A stretch of DNA of 64,000 nt, taken from positions 1-64,000 of the forward strand of contig RDYJ01000008.1 in assembly GCA_004293145.1 (NCBI GenBank). Reading direction: 5' to 3'. Every line of letters begins with the position of its first letter. Within the stretch, counting starts at the first letter, position 1. The position numbers and the translations under genes are program-made. Of the stretch, positions 31,353 through 42,097 are shown one piece after another. This DNA comes from Nostocales cyanobacterium. Lineage in GTDB: Bacteria > Cyanobacteriota > Cyanobacteriia > Cyanobacteriales > Nostocaceae. The notes beneath the pieces are model-generated. The model made no database searches and was not told the origin of the DNA. It was given only the letters and a program-made list of their open reading frames with translations.

Positions 31353-32629
31353 AAGTTCAATTACTATCGGCATTAAACGATACCAACGTTGACGCGGCTC
31401 AATTGAGTAACCAACGTCAGCTAGAAATTTCCATTTCGGCTATTGCCGATGAGCTTGACCCCAATTTACCCTTGAATTTGTGCCTGATTCTGGATAAAAG
31501 CGGTTCTATGCACGGCGAACCTGTGAACACTGTGATTCAGGCAGTAGAACAATTACTAGATCAACTCAAACCAGGCGACCGCATCTCAATTGTCGCTTTT
31601 GCGGGTACTTCTGAGGTGATTATCCCTAATCAAATCGTCCAAGACCCTGAAAGCATCAAATCCCAGTTACACAAGAAACTCAAGGCTGGTGGCGGCACGA
31701 TAATTGCTGAAGGTTTATCTTTGGGAATTACAGAATTACTCAAAGGAACTAAAGGCGCTGTTTCCCAAGCTTTTCTGCTGACAGATGGACATGGTGATGG
31801 CGGGTTAAAAATTTGGAAGTGGGAAATTGGACCTAATGACAACAAACGCTGTCTGGAATTAGCCCAAAAAGCCACTAGGGTAAATCTCACCATCAATACT
31901 TTCGGTTTTGGTAATGACTGGAATCAGAACTTACTGGAAAAAATTGCCGATGCTGGTGGTGGGACTCTGGCTTATATTGAGCGCCCAAAACAGGCTGTAG
32001 ACCAATTTAGCCGCTTGTTTAAGCGTATTCAGTCTGTGGGCTTAACTAATGCCCATCTGTTGCTGTCTCTGGTTCCGGGTGTGCGACTGGCTGAACTTAA
32101 ACCTATTGCCCAAGTTGCGCCGGAAACTATTGAGTTACCAGTGGAAACAGAAGCTAATGGCAGCTTTGTTATCCGCTTGGGAGATTTGATGAAAGGTGCA
32201 GAAAGGGTAGTTTTAGCAAATATTTATTTGGGACAGATGCCAGAAGGTGAGCAAGTAATTGGACATATTCAAATCCGTTACGATGATCCAGCTATTAACC
32301 AAGAGGGTTTGCTTTCTCCCTTAATGCCTGTCTATGCTAAGATCACTAAGACTTACCAACCAGCCCTTGATCCGCAAGTGCTACAGTCAATTTTGGTCTT
32401 AGCTAAGTATCGCCAAACGCAAGTAGCAGAGGCAAAATTAGAACAGGGTGATCGCACTGGTGCGGTGACAATGCTGCAAACAGCGGCTAACACTGCTTTG
32501 CAGATTGGTGATACCAGTGCTGCAACTGTGCTGCAAACTAACGCTACTCGTTTGCAAGCTGGTGAAGAACTCTCAGAAGCAGACCGCAAGAAAACCAGGA
32601 TTGTATCAAAGACTATTTTACGGGAATAA
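31349..32629 (+). CDS. VWA domain protein (copy 2 of a tandem pair)
   Basis: MIDAS motif LILDKSGSMHG; 4-bp ATGA overlap with copy 1; homologous along its full length. Confidence 0.9.
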   Translation: MKVQLLSALNDTNVDAAQLSNQRQLEISISAIADELDPNLPLNLCLILDKSGSMHGEPVNTVIQAVEQLLDQLKPGDRISIVAFAGTSEVIIPNQIVQDPESIKSQLHKKLKAGGGTIIAEGLSLGITELLKGTKGAVSQAFLLTDGHGDGGLKIWKWEIGPNDNKRCLELAQKATRVNLTINTFGFGNDWNQNLLEKIADAGGGTLAYIERPKQAVDQFSRLFKRIQSVGLTNAHLLLSLVPGVRLAELKPIAQVAPETIELPVETEANGSFVIRLGDLMKGAERVVLANIYLGQMPEGEQVIGHIQIRYDDPAINQEGLLSPLMPVYAKITKTYQPALDPQVLQSILVLAKYRQTQVAEAKLEQGDRTGAVTMLQTAANTALQIGDTSAATVLQTNATRLQAGEELSEADRKKTRIVSKTILRE

Positions 32630-32637
32630 TTAACTAG

Positions 32638-32658
32638 GGGTTTAGCAATGCTAAACCC
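32638..32658. repeat. Palindrome GGGTTTAGC-AAT-GCTAAACCC
   Basis: 9-bp perfect stem with 3-nt loop just after the VWA pair; terminator or REP-type repeat. Confidence 0.6.
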
Positions 32659-32679
32659 TGAATTCGTCACTGTATTAGC

Positions 32680-32805
32680 GTTGATGACATTACAGTCCAA
32701 AAATTTACCTTTTTTAAAGACCCGGATAATTTACCGTTAGAAATTTCTGAGAAATTGAAAATTAAACAGACAATGGATAAATTACAAGATCAAAAAAGTT
32801 CGTAA
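32680..32805 (+). pseudogene. Possible gene remnant (VDDITVQKFTFFKDPDNLPLEISEKLKIKQTMDKLQDQKSS*)
   Basis: Coding-like in-frame peptide with no plausible start, directly after a palindromic repeat. Confidence 0.35.
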
Positions 32806-32836
32806 TGAGGAATTCATTCCTCACTACAAACCTATG

Positions 32837-33274
32837 TTACAAAATCTCTTCTGGTGATTTTAGTGATTTTATATGTTTGACCTCAACCACAGTATGCACA
32901 TTTCCACGGGGAGTAAAATCAGCCTTTACCGTAGCTTCCAATGGATCACAAGCAGTAACAAAATCATCTAAAATTTGATTAGCTGATTCTTCGTGGGAGA
33001 TATAGCGTTCGCGGTAACTATTAATATAAAGCTTCAAAGCCTTCAATTCTACTACCCGTTCATTAGGTATGTAGGATATGTAAATAGTGGCAAAATCAGG
33101 ATAACCAGAAAATGGGCATTTACAGGTAAATTCCGGTAAACTAATATCAATATTATAACGCCGACCCACACGCGGATTAGGAAATGTAATCAGTTTTCCT
33201 TCTTGTATTTCCCTTTCCCCATATTTCATTTCTTGACTTGCAGGGGTTACAGTCTCAGGTAAAGAATTACTCAT
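32837..33274 (-). CDS. queF: NADPH-dependent 7-cyano-7-deazaguanine reductase
   Basis: FTCKCPFSGYPDFATIYISYIP, ELKALKLYINSYRERYISHE: QueF signature. Confidence 0.96.
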   Translation of the reverse strand: MSNSLPETVTPASQEMKYGEREIQEGKLITFPNPRVGRRYNIDISLPEFTCKCPFSGYPDFATIYISYIPNERVVELKALKLYINSYRERYISHEESANQILDDFVTACDPLEATVKADFTPRGNVHTVVEVKHIKSLKSPEEIL

Positions 33275-33322
33275 AAAATGATTCTAGAAAAATGCAGAGA
33301 TTCATCAATATTAATTTAACAC

Positions 33323-33730
33323 TTAAAATTCAGTGCTGCTCTTTTCCCAATCTGGACAACTCGCATCATCCCAACCGTGGGGGTGCATAGCACAAACTAA
33401 CAAATTACCACCATAAACTTGACCATGATAATTGCTACAACCTATGCAAGCTGCATTTTGTTCGATTGTTGCTTCCACTGCATAAGGAAAACCCGGATCT
33501 ATATCCGCAACAACATCTTCCATCTCCCAATAAGCTTCCAACAGCGGTTCAGCTAATTCCTGCAAATACTGGTCAATTTCAATGGCAATGTTATTCTGTA
33601 CCTGTTCGCTAATTTCTTCCGTTAGCTCAAAAAATGCATCTACCATGTCATTAATTCCTTGGAAGAAGCTTTCTACTTCATCAGCCACAGTTTCGATAAT
33701 TTCCACTAAGTCTTTTTGCCACGGTTCCAT
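33323..33730 (-). CDS. Conserved hypothetical protein, Cys-containing C-terminus
   Basis: 135 aa acidic protein; CIGCSNYHGQ...CAMHPHGWDDASCPDW. Confidence 0.7.
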   Translation of the reverse strand: MEPWQKDLVEIIETVADEVESFFQGINDMVDAFFELTEEISEQVQNNIAIEIDQYLQELAEPLLEAYWEMEDVVADIDPGFPYAVEATIEQNAACIGCSNYHGQVYGGNLLVCAMHPHGWDDASCPDWEKSSTEF

Positions 33731-33898
33731 AAGCTTAACTGTCTGACTGGCTACAAAGATAACGCTCCATGTTACCTGGCTATAAGTGCCAAATTACACA
33801 ATAGGCAATGCACATTTAACCAGAGTTTCATATAGCGCCATACCGAATTTCACAACTTTTGCTGATCCTTGAGAGTAAAAAATTAAAAAAATTAATTT

Positions 33899-34276
33899 TT
33901 ACTGATCGCGTTTGAGTTGTTCTAACTTTTGTCGCAGTTCTAGGACTTGCTCACGCAGGTGATCCACGTTTTCTTTTGGGGCTTCTTTAACAGCGGGTTC
34001 TTCATCCAAAATTTCGATGCGACGGGGTTCAGAAGGGGCTGTTTTTTCCGAGGTTTCACCAGGTGCTTGGGGCTGTTGGGCTTGCTTCATCATATCTTCG
34101 ACGAAACGACGAGCTTCTTCTGTGTTCATTTCGCCCTTAGCCACCATTTCGTCAGCCAGTTTTTGGACTTGCGATCGCAGTTCGGCTAATTTCCCCCCTG
34201 CTTTCTCACCAGCGTAAGAAGCCAAGCCTACACCAAGGTAAAAAGCTTTTTGTACAATATCTCCAAAACCAGGCAT
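33899..34276 (-). CDS. Phasin-like/coiled-coil protein
   Basis: VGLASYAGEKAGGKLAELRSQVQKLADEMVAKGEMNTEEARRFVEDMM, phasin-like helical pattern. Confidence 0.65.
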   Translation of the reverse strand: MPGFGDIVQKAFYLGVGLASYAGEKAGGKLAELRSQVQKLADEMVAKGEMNTEEARRFVEDMMKQAQQPQAPGETSEKTAPSEPRRIEILDEEPAVKEAPKENVDHLREQVLELRQKLEQLKRDQ

Positions 34277-34300
34277 TGCTGCAAAGCACTCCTAAAAATG

Positions 34301-34400
34301 GGGCGACCCGGAGACTACGCCTACCACAAGCATCCCTTATTGCTGCTACCTTCCGGTCCTGACAAGATTTGGGCGTTGAAGTTGCATAGATCCAGGTCTG
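34301..34400 (-). ncRNA. ffs: Bacterial signal recognition particle RNA (4.5S-type)
   Basis: The minus strand reads GTCAGGACCGGAAGGTAGCAGC (universal SRP domain IV apical motif); flanks GACCTGGA...TCCGGGTC pair to close the stem. Confidence 0.93.
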
Positions 34401-34436
34401 AAAATAATCATAACATCAAAATTCCAGAATTGTGTG

Positions 34437-34703
34437 TCATTCCACAACAATTTTCCATTCGTAAAGCTGATAACTCACACAACCGTTGACTACCAAGGGA
34501 TCAGCAGCAACTATGGTCTGTGCTTCATCCATTGACGCTGCCTCAAACAGCATCATACCCCCTCCCCTCTGCGCCCAATAGCCGGTTTTGGCTTTGTGTC
34601 CTTTATCTATCAAGTCTTTTACGTAGTCTGTATGGGCGGGTACATATTGATCAAAGATGGGCTTATCCACTTGACCTGCTTCAATCTTTACAAACCAAGG
34701 CAT
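34437..34703 (-). CDS. YciI family protein
   Basis: 88 aa; PAHTDYVKDLIDKGHKAKTGYWAQRGGGMMLFEAASMDEAQTIVAADPLV. Confidence 0.85.
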   Translation of the reverse strand: MPWFVKIEAGQVDKPIFDQYVPAHTDYVKDLIDKGHKAKTGYWAQRGGGMMLFEAASMDEAQTIVAADPLVVNGCVSYQLYEWKIVVE

Positions 34704-35209
34704 ATCAATTTGAGATTTTTGATTTGGGATTGAGAATAAAATATCATGATTTGTTATCCTAATTTGAGATTTTTATCTATTTGGATTATCATTTAACTAA
34801 CTAATTACCCAGCTCCCTGACTGCTTTGAGAAGTCTGGAATCTATAGCCACAAATCTAAAATCAATCCATCCGATGAGTCGCCTTTTTTCTGACTATTCT
34901 ACCACACCAATATATTCAGGAATACACCAACGAAATTAAATAGTATTGTGCAGATAATTATGCTAGTCGTGGCGCACAAAAGTATCCTTCACATATCACA
35001 TATAACCGCCCTTTGAAATGGGAGATTGGGGAGAGTAGATAGATGCATATCAATTGCATGAAGGTAAACAGTGGAATATCAAATCACAGGTTCCTTTTTA
35101 GCAAAAAATCTTTAAGAATATTTACTTTAATTTAACTAGGGAAATCTATTAATGATGGATAATTTGGAAATACTCCGGTTTCCCAAAATTTAGACTCCAG
35201 GATAGCATC

Positions 35210-35953
35210 ATGAACAACGAATTAATTCTTAATCCTAATGAAGTTCTCAAACTAGGTTCAGAAGGTGCAAAGGTTGAGAAGTTGCAACAAATATTAACGT
35301 CACTTAACCTAGATCCAGGTACTATAGATGGTAATTTTGGTAATCAGACTTTAGTAGCGGTCAAACAGTTTCAAATAAAACAAGGACTGGAGGCTGATGG
35401 AGTTGTGGGATCAAACACACAAAATGCTTTAAATAGAGCTATTCAAAATTTAGATTCTGGTCTTTATGGTGGTGTATCTGGAAAACTGCCACTTCCAGGA
35501 GTTGCGCTGATCAAAGAATTTGAAGGTTTATTTCTCAAAGCTTATCCTGATCCGCTAAGTGGTGGTAAACCTATCACTATTGGTTGGGGAACTACTCGCA
35601 AAAAAGACGGGAGTGAGTGGAAATTAGGTGAAACAATTACCAAAGAAGAAGCAGAACAGTTGTTAATGATGCAGTTAGAAAAAAACTATCTACCACCGCT
35701 GCAAAAAATTCCTGTTTGGGATGAGTTAAATGTTAACCAACAGGGTGCTTTATTAAGTTTTGGTTATAACTTAGGTGCTAATTTCTATGGGAGGTCTGGT
35801 TTTCAAAGCATCACTAGAGTCTTGCAAAATAAGCAGTGGGATGAAATTGAAGAGACGTTTCTGAAATATGTCAACCCTGGTAGTCCAGTGGAAAAAGGTT
35901 TAAGAAGGAGGAGACAAGCAGAGGCTAAATTGTTTTTGACTCCAGTAAGTTAG
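35210..35953 (+). CDS. Peptidoglycan-binding domain + GH24 phage-type lysozyme
   Basis: N-terminal PG_binding_1 (LGSEGAKVEKLQQILTSLN...GNFGNQTLVAVKQFQ) and lysozyme domain (IKEFEGLFLKAYPDPLSGGKPITIGWGTT). Confidence 0.9.
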   Translation: MNNELILNPNEVLKLGSEGAKVEKLQQILTSLNLDPGTIDGNFGNQTLVAVKQFQIKQGLEADGVVGSNTQNALNRAIQNLDSGLYGGVSGKLPLPGVALIKEFEGLFLKAYPDPLSGGKPITIGWGTTRKKDGSEWKLGETITKEEAEQLLMMQLEKNYLPPLQKIPVWDELNVNQQGALLSFGYNLGANFYGRSGFQSITRVLQNKQWDEIEETFLKYVNPGSPVEKGLRRRRQAEAKLFLTPVS

Positions 35954-36021
35954 TGTTGATGTAATTCATCATTATGCTTTTGTGGGTTATTGGATAGGGG
36001 ATAAATTAAAGTTTATCAAAT

Positions 36022-36579
36022 TTATAACTTATCCAATAATGGTAAAATTATTTGTAATTCTCCACAAGCAGCTTTGAGAGAAGTAGGAGCATTATTATCT
36101 AATTCACCTTGATAACATTGACTGACTAATTTTTCCACGTAGGGTTTACATTCTGACTGCTTTTTAAATTTTGTATATTCTATTTCCTCATCAACATTTT
36201 CATCCTGGAGATAATGTATCCAAGTTTCAATATTTCTTTTAGGAACAAAGACTGCTATAGCTTCATCAGTTTGACGCTGTGGATGAGAATTTTCTTTGAG
36301 TGCATCATTTAACTGCTTGAGTCTTGCTTCTACAGTTTTTTTATCAGCATCAATTAAAACAACAAGCATTCCTGCACGCTTATTTTTTTGTCTGCGATAT
36401 TCTACCACTTCTTTGGCATATTTTTCTCTGACAAACTGCTCACCCGCACCTTTAGGACAAATTTCAGTGCGGATATTTCTATCTATGATAAAACCCCGCT
36501 TCTGCAAAAAATGAATTGCAAAAACTTCTTGTTGTTTGTCCTCACATAAAATTACAATTTGCACCCTTTTTTGGCTCAT
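36022..36579 (-). CDS. TOPRIM-like protein (RloB/DUF4276-like), partner of the upstream AAA ATPase
   Basis: IVILCEDKQQEVFAIHFLQKRGF and LVVLIDADKKTVE (acidic E and DxD motifs), RNIETWIHYL; start overlaps the ATPase stop (TAATG). The track ORF starts at 36588. Confidence 0.65.
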   Translation of the reverse strand: MSQKRVQIVILCEDKQQEVFAIHFLQKRGFIIDRNIRTEICPKGAGEQFVREKYAKEVVEYRRQKNKRAGMLVVLIDADKKTVEARLKQLNDALKENSHPQRQTDEAIAVFVPKRNIETWIHYLQDENVDEEIEYTKFKKQSECKPYVEKLVSQCYQGELDNNAPTSLKAACGELQIILPLLDKL

Positions 36580-37685
36580 TATAACCATCCCCGTGCTATT
36601 AATTCAGAAATTTGTAATCCTGCATCATCAGCTTCTTCATTACTAATTTTTCTGACTCTTACAGGTGCATTACTTTGACGTTCAAACCAATAACCAATAG
36701 GGGAAGCTAACAGATAATTAATACATTCAGGATGATGGGAAATTAATAAAGATTGTAGTTTTCCTTCATCACAAAAATTATATAGTTGTCTTAACCAAGG
36801 TTGAATTTCTGGTAGTGCTAAAAAGTTTTCTGGTTCATCAATGCAAAGAGTATAATCTTCTGATTCAGTGCAATAGATTAGAGTATATAGAGCAATTAAA
36901 ATTCTTTGTCCATCTGACAATTCACTAAACCCATATTCAATTATATTTTTTCGATCTGAATCATTGGCAAATCTTAATTTCAAAAATGTACTTTTATCTC
37001 CATAGTGTTCAAATTTAAAACTCACAAAACCATTTAAAATTTGTTTCAGTCCCTGTATTAATTCAGCTACCTTACCCTGATCTTGTGAAATGTAACGATA
37101 CCAAGAGACATAATTATCCATAGAAGGATTTAATAACATTTGTTCTTGTTCACTGAATGGAGACATGATAGAGGGATTAATTTTAACGATAATAAATCGT
37201 TCCATTCTTCTTTTGAACCATATTAACTTTTGATTATCTTGCTTTGGCAGAAAGAAAGGTAATATAGATTGTGACCAATCAAAAGGATATTTTGGACCTG
37301 TTATATAATCATCATTAAATGTTTGTACTTCTCCCATTTCAAAATTTAATAATATTTGATTATTAAAACTTAAATTTTCACGCCTAATATAGCTCTGTTC
37401 TTGATTATGTTCAATTGATAATTCATATTTGTAAGTACCTCCATTTCCCTCAATTTCTATCTGAAATTGCTGTATTAGTGAAGTTTGCCAACGAGTGCGT
37501 GTGAAACCTTGAAAAACTCCCTCTACCTTAGAGAACCCAAGGATAAAAAATTGCAACCTCCATAAAACATCAAATACTGTAGATTTACCAACACCATTAC
37601 CACCAAGAAATAAATTAATTGAGTCAAAAGTCAGTTCAAAATTTACCAAGCACTGAAAATTATCAATATAAATACGCTTTAACAT
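36579..37685 (-). CDS. AAA-type (AAA_21/OLD-like) ATPase
   Basis: Walker [10 protein letters not shown], signature ELSDGQRI, Walker [12 protein letters not shown]-loop SHHPE. The track start is 37715; [10 protein letters not shown] at 37685 is the likely start. Confidence 0.87.
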   Translation of the reverse strand: MLKRIYIDNFQCLVNFELTFDSINLFLGGNGVGKSTVFDVLWRLQFFILGFSKVEGVFQGFTRTRWQTSLIQQFQIEIEGNGGTYKYELSIEHNQEQSYIRRENLSFNNQILLNFEMGEVQTFNDDYITGPKYPFDWSQSILPFFLPKQDNQKLIWFKRRMERFIIVKINPSIMSPFSEQEQMLLNPSMDNYVSWYRYISQDQGKVAELIQGLKQILNGFVSFKFEHYGDKSTFLKLRFANDSDRKNIIEYGFSELSDGQRILIALYTLIYCTESEDYTLCIDEPENFLALPEIQPWLRQLYNFCDEGKLQSLLISHHPECINYLLASPIGYWFERQSNAPVRVRKISNEEADDAGLQISELIARGWL

Positions 37686-37799
37686 AAGAATTACCTCCTC
37701 ATCAAACCCTATCATACAATGCCAATTACTAAAGGATCTTGTTCACCACAGCCTGATCACAAGGTAAACTGGTGGAATTGGCTGATAAACATTAGTGAC

Positions 37800-39953
37800 A
37801 TGATGACTGCGTTTTTATTAGAAATTGGTACAGAAGAACTACCCGCAAGCTTTCTGAGTAATGCCATAGTACAATGGCGATCGCGCATTCCTCAAACTCT
37901 GGAAGCTAACAACCTCAAAGCGGAAACGGTGGAAGTTTTTGGAACTCCCCGACGGTTAGCAGTGCTAATTACAGGTTTACCATCCCAACAACCAGACAAA
38001 GAAGAAGAAATAAAGGGTCCACCCGCACAAGCAGCTTTTAAAGATGGTCAACCCACCCCCGCAGCAGTTGGGTTTGCGAAAAAACAAGGTGTGGAATTGT
38101 CAGCTTTTGAAATTCGACCGACGGAAAAAGGTGATTTTGTCTTTATCAACAAAAAGACTCCCGGCCGACCTGTTGCGGAAATTTTGACGGAACTTGTTCC
38201 CCAATGGGTTTGGAATTTGGAAGGAAAGCGGTTGATGCGGTGGGGAAGTGGAGACGGTAGGTTTTCCCGTCCTATTCGCTGGTTAGTTGCTTTATTAGAT
38301 GGGGATATTTTACCCTTAGAATTGCAGAACGGTGAGAAGATAGTTAAAAGCGATCGCATTTCCCAAACCCATCGCGTTTTACATCCTGAACCTGTCAGCA
38401 TTTCCCACGCAACAGAATATGTAAATACTCTCCGTTCTGGTTATGTGATAGTTTCCCCAGCAGAACGGGAAAAAATCATTGTTGAACAAGTTAAAACCGC
38501 AGTACAAAAATTAGACGGTTTCACAGAAATTTACCCAGACTTGTTAGAAGAAACCACCAATTTAGTAGAATATCCTACTGCGGTAGTTGGGAAATTTGAA
38601 GATGAATTTCTCAAATTACCCACCGAAGTTTCAACTACAGTTATGGTGACACATCAGCGTTATTTCCCAGTTTTCAAAACTTCTGAAAATCAGGAATTAT
38701 TACCGAATTTCGTCACCGTTTCTAACGGCGATCCCACAAAATCAGATATCATTGCTGTCGGAAATGCCAGAGTAATTAGAGCGCGTTTAGCTGATGGTAG
38801 ATTTTTCTATGATGCTGATTTAGCGAAACCATTAGAAAGCTTTTTACCTCAATTAGAAACCGTCACATTTCAAGAAGATTTAGGTTCAGTTCGGGGTAAA
38901 GTTGAAAGAGTAGTAAATATTGCTAATCTCATTTCTCAAGAATTGCAATTAGGAGAAAGTGAAACCCAGAAAATCAAAAGAGCAGCTTTATTATGTAAAG
39001 CAGATTTAGTCAGCCAAATGGTGTATGAATTTCCTGAATTACAAGGAATAATGGGTGAAAAATACGCCTTAGCTAGTGGTGAAGATGCAGAAGTCGCAAG
39101 AGCAATTTTTGAACATTATTTACCCAGAAATGCAGATGATATTTTCCCGCAAACATTAACAGGGAAAATAGTAGGGTTAGCTGATAGACTAGATACTTTA
39201 ATCAGTATCTTTGGCTTAGGTTTAATTCCCTCTGGTTCTTCCGATCCTTTTGCATTACGTCGCGCTGCAAATGCAATCATTAATATTACTTGGTTTTCTA
39301 ATTTGCAGATTAATTTAGAACAGCTATTAGAACAAATAGCGACAAATTTTGCCACCACATTTAATAAAGATGCCAAATCTTTAATTTCCACATTACGGGA
39401 ATTTTTCTTACAAAGGATTCGCACTTTATTACAAGAAGAAAAAAAGATAGATTATGACTTGGTAAATGCAGTTTTGGGAGAAAATGACCCAGAATACACA
39501 GAACGCGCATTAAAGGATTTATTGGATGTACGCGATCGCGCAATTTATTTACAACAAATCCGCAAAGATGGTACATTAGATAAAATCTATGAAACCGTCA
39601 ACCGTTCTACTCGACTTGCTGCACAAGGTGATTTAGACTTCCAGCAGTTAGAACCAACAGCGGTAGTTAATCCCGAAATATTCCAAAAATCATCTGAGTC
39701 AGCATTCTACAACGCCTTAGTAGAATTAGTTCCTCAGACCCAAACCGCGCAACAAACACGCAACTATCAACTATTAATAGCCGCATTAGAAAAAATTGCT
39801 CCTAGCGTGAGTAAATTCTTTGATGGTGAAGATAGTGTGTTAGTCATGGATCCTAATCCAGATATTAAGAGAAATCGGTTAAATTTACTGGGATTATTGC
39901 GAAATCATGCCCGTATTTTAGCTGACTTTGGCGCAATTGTGAAAAATCTGTAG
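37800..39953 (+). CDS. glyS: Glycyl-tRNA synthetase beta subunit
   Basis: [15 protein letters not shown]...; [15 protein letters not shown]; the track ORF starts at 37719, but [15 protein letters not shown] at about 37800 is the likely start. Confidence 0.95.
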   Translation: MMTAFLLEIGTEELPASFLSNAIVQWRSRIPQTLEANNLKAETVEVFGTPRRLAVLITGLPSQQPDKEEEIKGPPAQAAFKDGQPTPAAVGFAKKQGVELSAFEIRPTEKGDFVFINKKTPGRPVAEILTELVPQWVWNLEGKRLMRWGSGDGRFSRPIRWLVALLDGDILPLELQNGEKIVKSDRISQTHRVLHPEPVSISHATEYVNTLRSGYVIVSPAEREKIIVEQVKTAVQKLDGFTEIYPDLLEETTNLVEYPTAVVGKFEDEFLKLPTEVSTTVMVTHQRYFPVFKTSENQELLPNFVTVSNGDPTKSDIIAVGNARVIRARLADGRFFYDADLAKPLESFLPQLETVTFQEDLGSVRGKVERVVNIANLISQELQLGESETQKIKRAALLCKADLVSQMVYEFPELQGIMGEKYALASGEDAEVARAIFEHYLPRNADDIFPQTLTGKIVGLADRLDTLISIFGLGLIPSGSSDPFALRRAANAIINITWFSNLQINLEQLLEQIATNFATTFNKDAKSLISTLREFFLQRIRTLLQEEKKIDYDLVNAVLGENDPEYTERALKDLLDVRDRAIYLQQIRKDGTLDKIYETVNRSTRLAAQGDLDFQQLEPTAVVNPEIFQKSSESAFYNALVELVPQTQTAQQTRNYQLLIAALEKIAPSVSKFFDGEDSVLVMDPNPDIKRNRLNLLGLLRNHARILADFGAIVKNL

Positions 39954-40033
39954 CAAAAGACAACAAAAACTGGTGTAATTTTTGCCAATTAACGCTACTA
40001 TAGGGTAGCTTAACCAGGGATGCTACACAGTCT

Positions 40034-41467
40034 ATGCCAGAAGCTATTGTGATTGGATTGGGAAAGTCCGGTGTTGCTGCGGCAAGATTGTTGAAACAGG
40101 AAGGCTGGGAGGTAGAATTAAGCGATAGTAGCACCTCCCCAAACCTCCTGGAACAACAACAAGAGCTTGCTAACGAACAAATTCCCGTTAAATTAGGACA
40201 CACACCAAATCTTGAAAGTACAGATTTACCTAAATTAATAGTTGTTAGTCCTGGAGTACCTTGGGATATTGCGATCTTAGTCAAAGCGCGAGAGTTAGGA
40301 ATTGAAACCATTGGGGAAATGGAACTAGCGTGGAGACATTTGCAAAATATTCCTTGGGTGGCCATTACTGGTACAAATGGTAAAACTACCACCACCGCTT
40401 TAACTGCTGCCATTTTTCAAGCCGCCGGATTTAACGCCCCAGCCTGTGGTAACATCGGTTATGCTGCCTGTGAAGTAGCTTTAAATCAAAAGCAAATTAA
40501 AGCAAATGAACAAAACCCAATCCAAAATCCAAAATCTAAAATCCAAAATTCTGTAGATTGGGTAATTGGTGAACTGAGTAGTTATCAAATAGAATCTTCT
40601 GTAACTCTTGCACCTCGCATCGGTATTTGGACAACTTTCACACCAGACCATTTAGCTCGTCACAAAACATTAGAAAATTACTACAATATTAAAGCTAAAC
40701 TGTTAAATAATTCGCAGTTGCAAATATTTAACGGCGATGATGTTTATTTAAACAAAGTAGGTTTAAATCATTGGCCTAATGCTTATTGGACAAGTGTGAA
40801 AGGGGCAGATTTTCTAATAAGTGAAAAAGGCTTTTATATAGAAAATGGTTGGGTAATAGAAAAGTTATCTGCAACTTCCACACCTCAGCAAATTGTCGAA
40901 GTTTCCGCTTTAAAAATGGTGGGAGAACATAACCAACAAAATTTATTAATGTCAGTTGGTGCAGCGAGATTAGCAGGAATAGAAATTGCTGCAATTTGTC
41001 GCGCTGTCAGTGAATTTCCTGGCGTTCCCCATCGCTTAGAACATATCTGTACATGGTCAGGAATTGATTTTATTAATGATAGCAAAGCCACAAATTATGA
41101 TGCGGCAGAAGTTGGTTTAGCATCTGTAAAAAGTCCCGCTATATTAATAGCTGGTGGTGAAGCAAAAGCAGGAGATGATACAGCTTGGTTAAATAAAATT
41201 CAAGATAAAGCTGCTGCTGTTCTACTCATTGGTAATGCTGCAAATGCTTTTGCTCAACGTTTACAAGCAGTGGGATATAGTAACTTTGAAATTGTGGAAA
41301 CAATGGATAAAGCTGTATCTAAATCCGCAGAATTAGCGAAACAATATCAAGCGTCGGTGGTTTTATTATCTCCAGCTTGTGCGAGTTTTGATCAATATCC
41401 GAATTTTGAAGTCAGAGGTGAACATTTTCGGGAATTGTGTTTACAATGGCAGGCTAAGATGAAATGA
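40034..41467 (+). CDS. murD: UDP-N-acetylmuramoyl-L-alanine--D-glutamate ligase
   Basis: [48 protein letters not shown]. Confidence 0.95.
   Translation: MPEAIVIGLGKSGVAAARLLKQEGWEVELSDSSTSPNLLEQQQELANEQIPVKLGHTPNLESTDLPKLIVVSPGVPWDIAILVKARELGIETIGEMELAWRHLQNIPWVAITGTNGKTTTTALTAAIFQAAGFNAPACGNIGYAACEVALNQKQIKANEQNPIQNPKSKIQNSVDWVIGELSSYQIESSVTLAPRIGIWTTFTPDHLARHKTLENYYNIKAKLLNNSQLQIFNGDDVYLNKVGLNHWPNAYWTSVKGADFLISEKGFYIENGWVIEKLSATSTPQQIVEVSALKMVGEHNQQNLLMSVGAARLAGIEIAAICRAVSEFPGVPHRLEHICTWSGIDFINDSKATNYDAAEVGLASVKSPAILIAGGEAKAGDDTAWLNKIQDKAAAVLLIGNAANAFAQRLQAVGYSNFEIVETMDKAVSKSAELAKQYQASVVLLSPACASFDQYPNFEVRGEHFRELCLQWQAKMK
40514..40551. repeat. In-frame STRR (AATCCAAA/AATCTAAA type) inside murD
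   Basis: aacccaatccaaaatccaaaatctaaaatccaaaatt encodes [13 protein letters not shown]. Confidence 0.8.
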
Positions 41468-41468
41468 T

Positions 41469-41598
41469 AATTAAACGCAGATACACGCAAATAGACGCAG
41501 ATAAAGAGAGTAAATTAAGAAATTTTGGTTTTGCAGATAGTTTAATAAAACTTTCATAAAAACCATCTGCGTTCATCTGCGTTCATCTGCGTTTAATT
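41469..41598. repeat. Inverted repeat element with ACGCAGAT / ATCTGCGTTC units
   Basis: Left arm ttaaacgcagatacacgcaaatagacgcagat; right arm atctgcgttcatctgcgttcatctgcgtttaat. Confidence 0.8.
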
Positions 41599-41667
41599 CT
41601 TAATTTCTGAATATTTAGAAGTCGGGGATCTGGTTTTCATAGTTAAATTCTTAAATTTCAGCTAATT

Positions 41668-41913
41668 ATGATTGATGATATATATAGCCTTGTCAGCTAT
41701 TATCGCCATGATGATCTAGATTGGGAAAAAGAAGCAGATGATACGATCATTTTATGGATCAGAGCGCCAGATACTTCAATTGCAGTGCAAGAAATATATG
41801 AACTATGTAACCGGTTGCAACTACAACCAGGGGAGCAAAAAAATACTTGGGTATTAGTACCTGGTTCACGTCATTATTGGGATCTGCGTTTATTTGTAGA
41901 TGCGGATATTTAG
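41668..41913 (+). CDS. Hypothetical protein
   Basis: 81 aa ORF with coding-like composition, no antisense competitor of note. Confidence 0.5.
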   Translation: MIDDIYSLVSYYRHDDLDWEKEADDTIILWIRAPDTSIAVQEIYELCNRLQLQPGEQKNTWVLVPGSRHYWDLRLFVDADI

Positions 41914-42097
41914 GGGATAAAAAAACATAAATTAACTCTGAGGATAGATAAATTACCAGCAGCATAAATGATTAAATTTGGTAGAGTCTTTCACTTCTGT
42001 AAGCGAGGTTTGGCAAAACACCAAGCCTTTTTTATTGAGAGGAAAAGTGAGGTTGTTGGGTTGAACAACGTAAAACCCAACCTACAGTCCTATTGTC

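Noticed and set aside
34290-34400. Structured segment considered as a tRNA
   Set aside because: It lacks tRNA arms; the GGACCGGAAGGTAGCAGC loop identifies it as SRP RNA.
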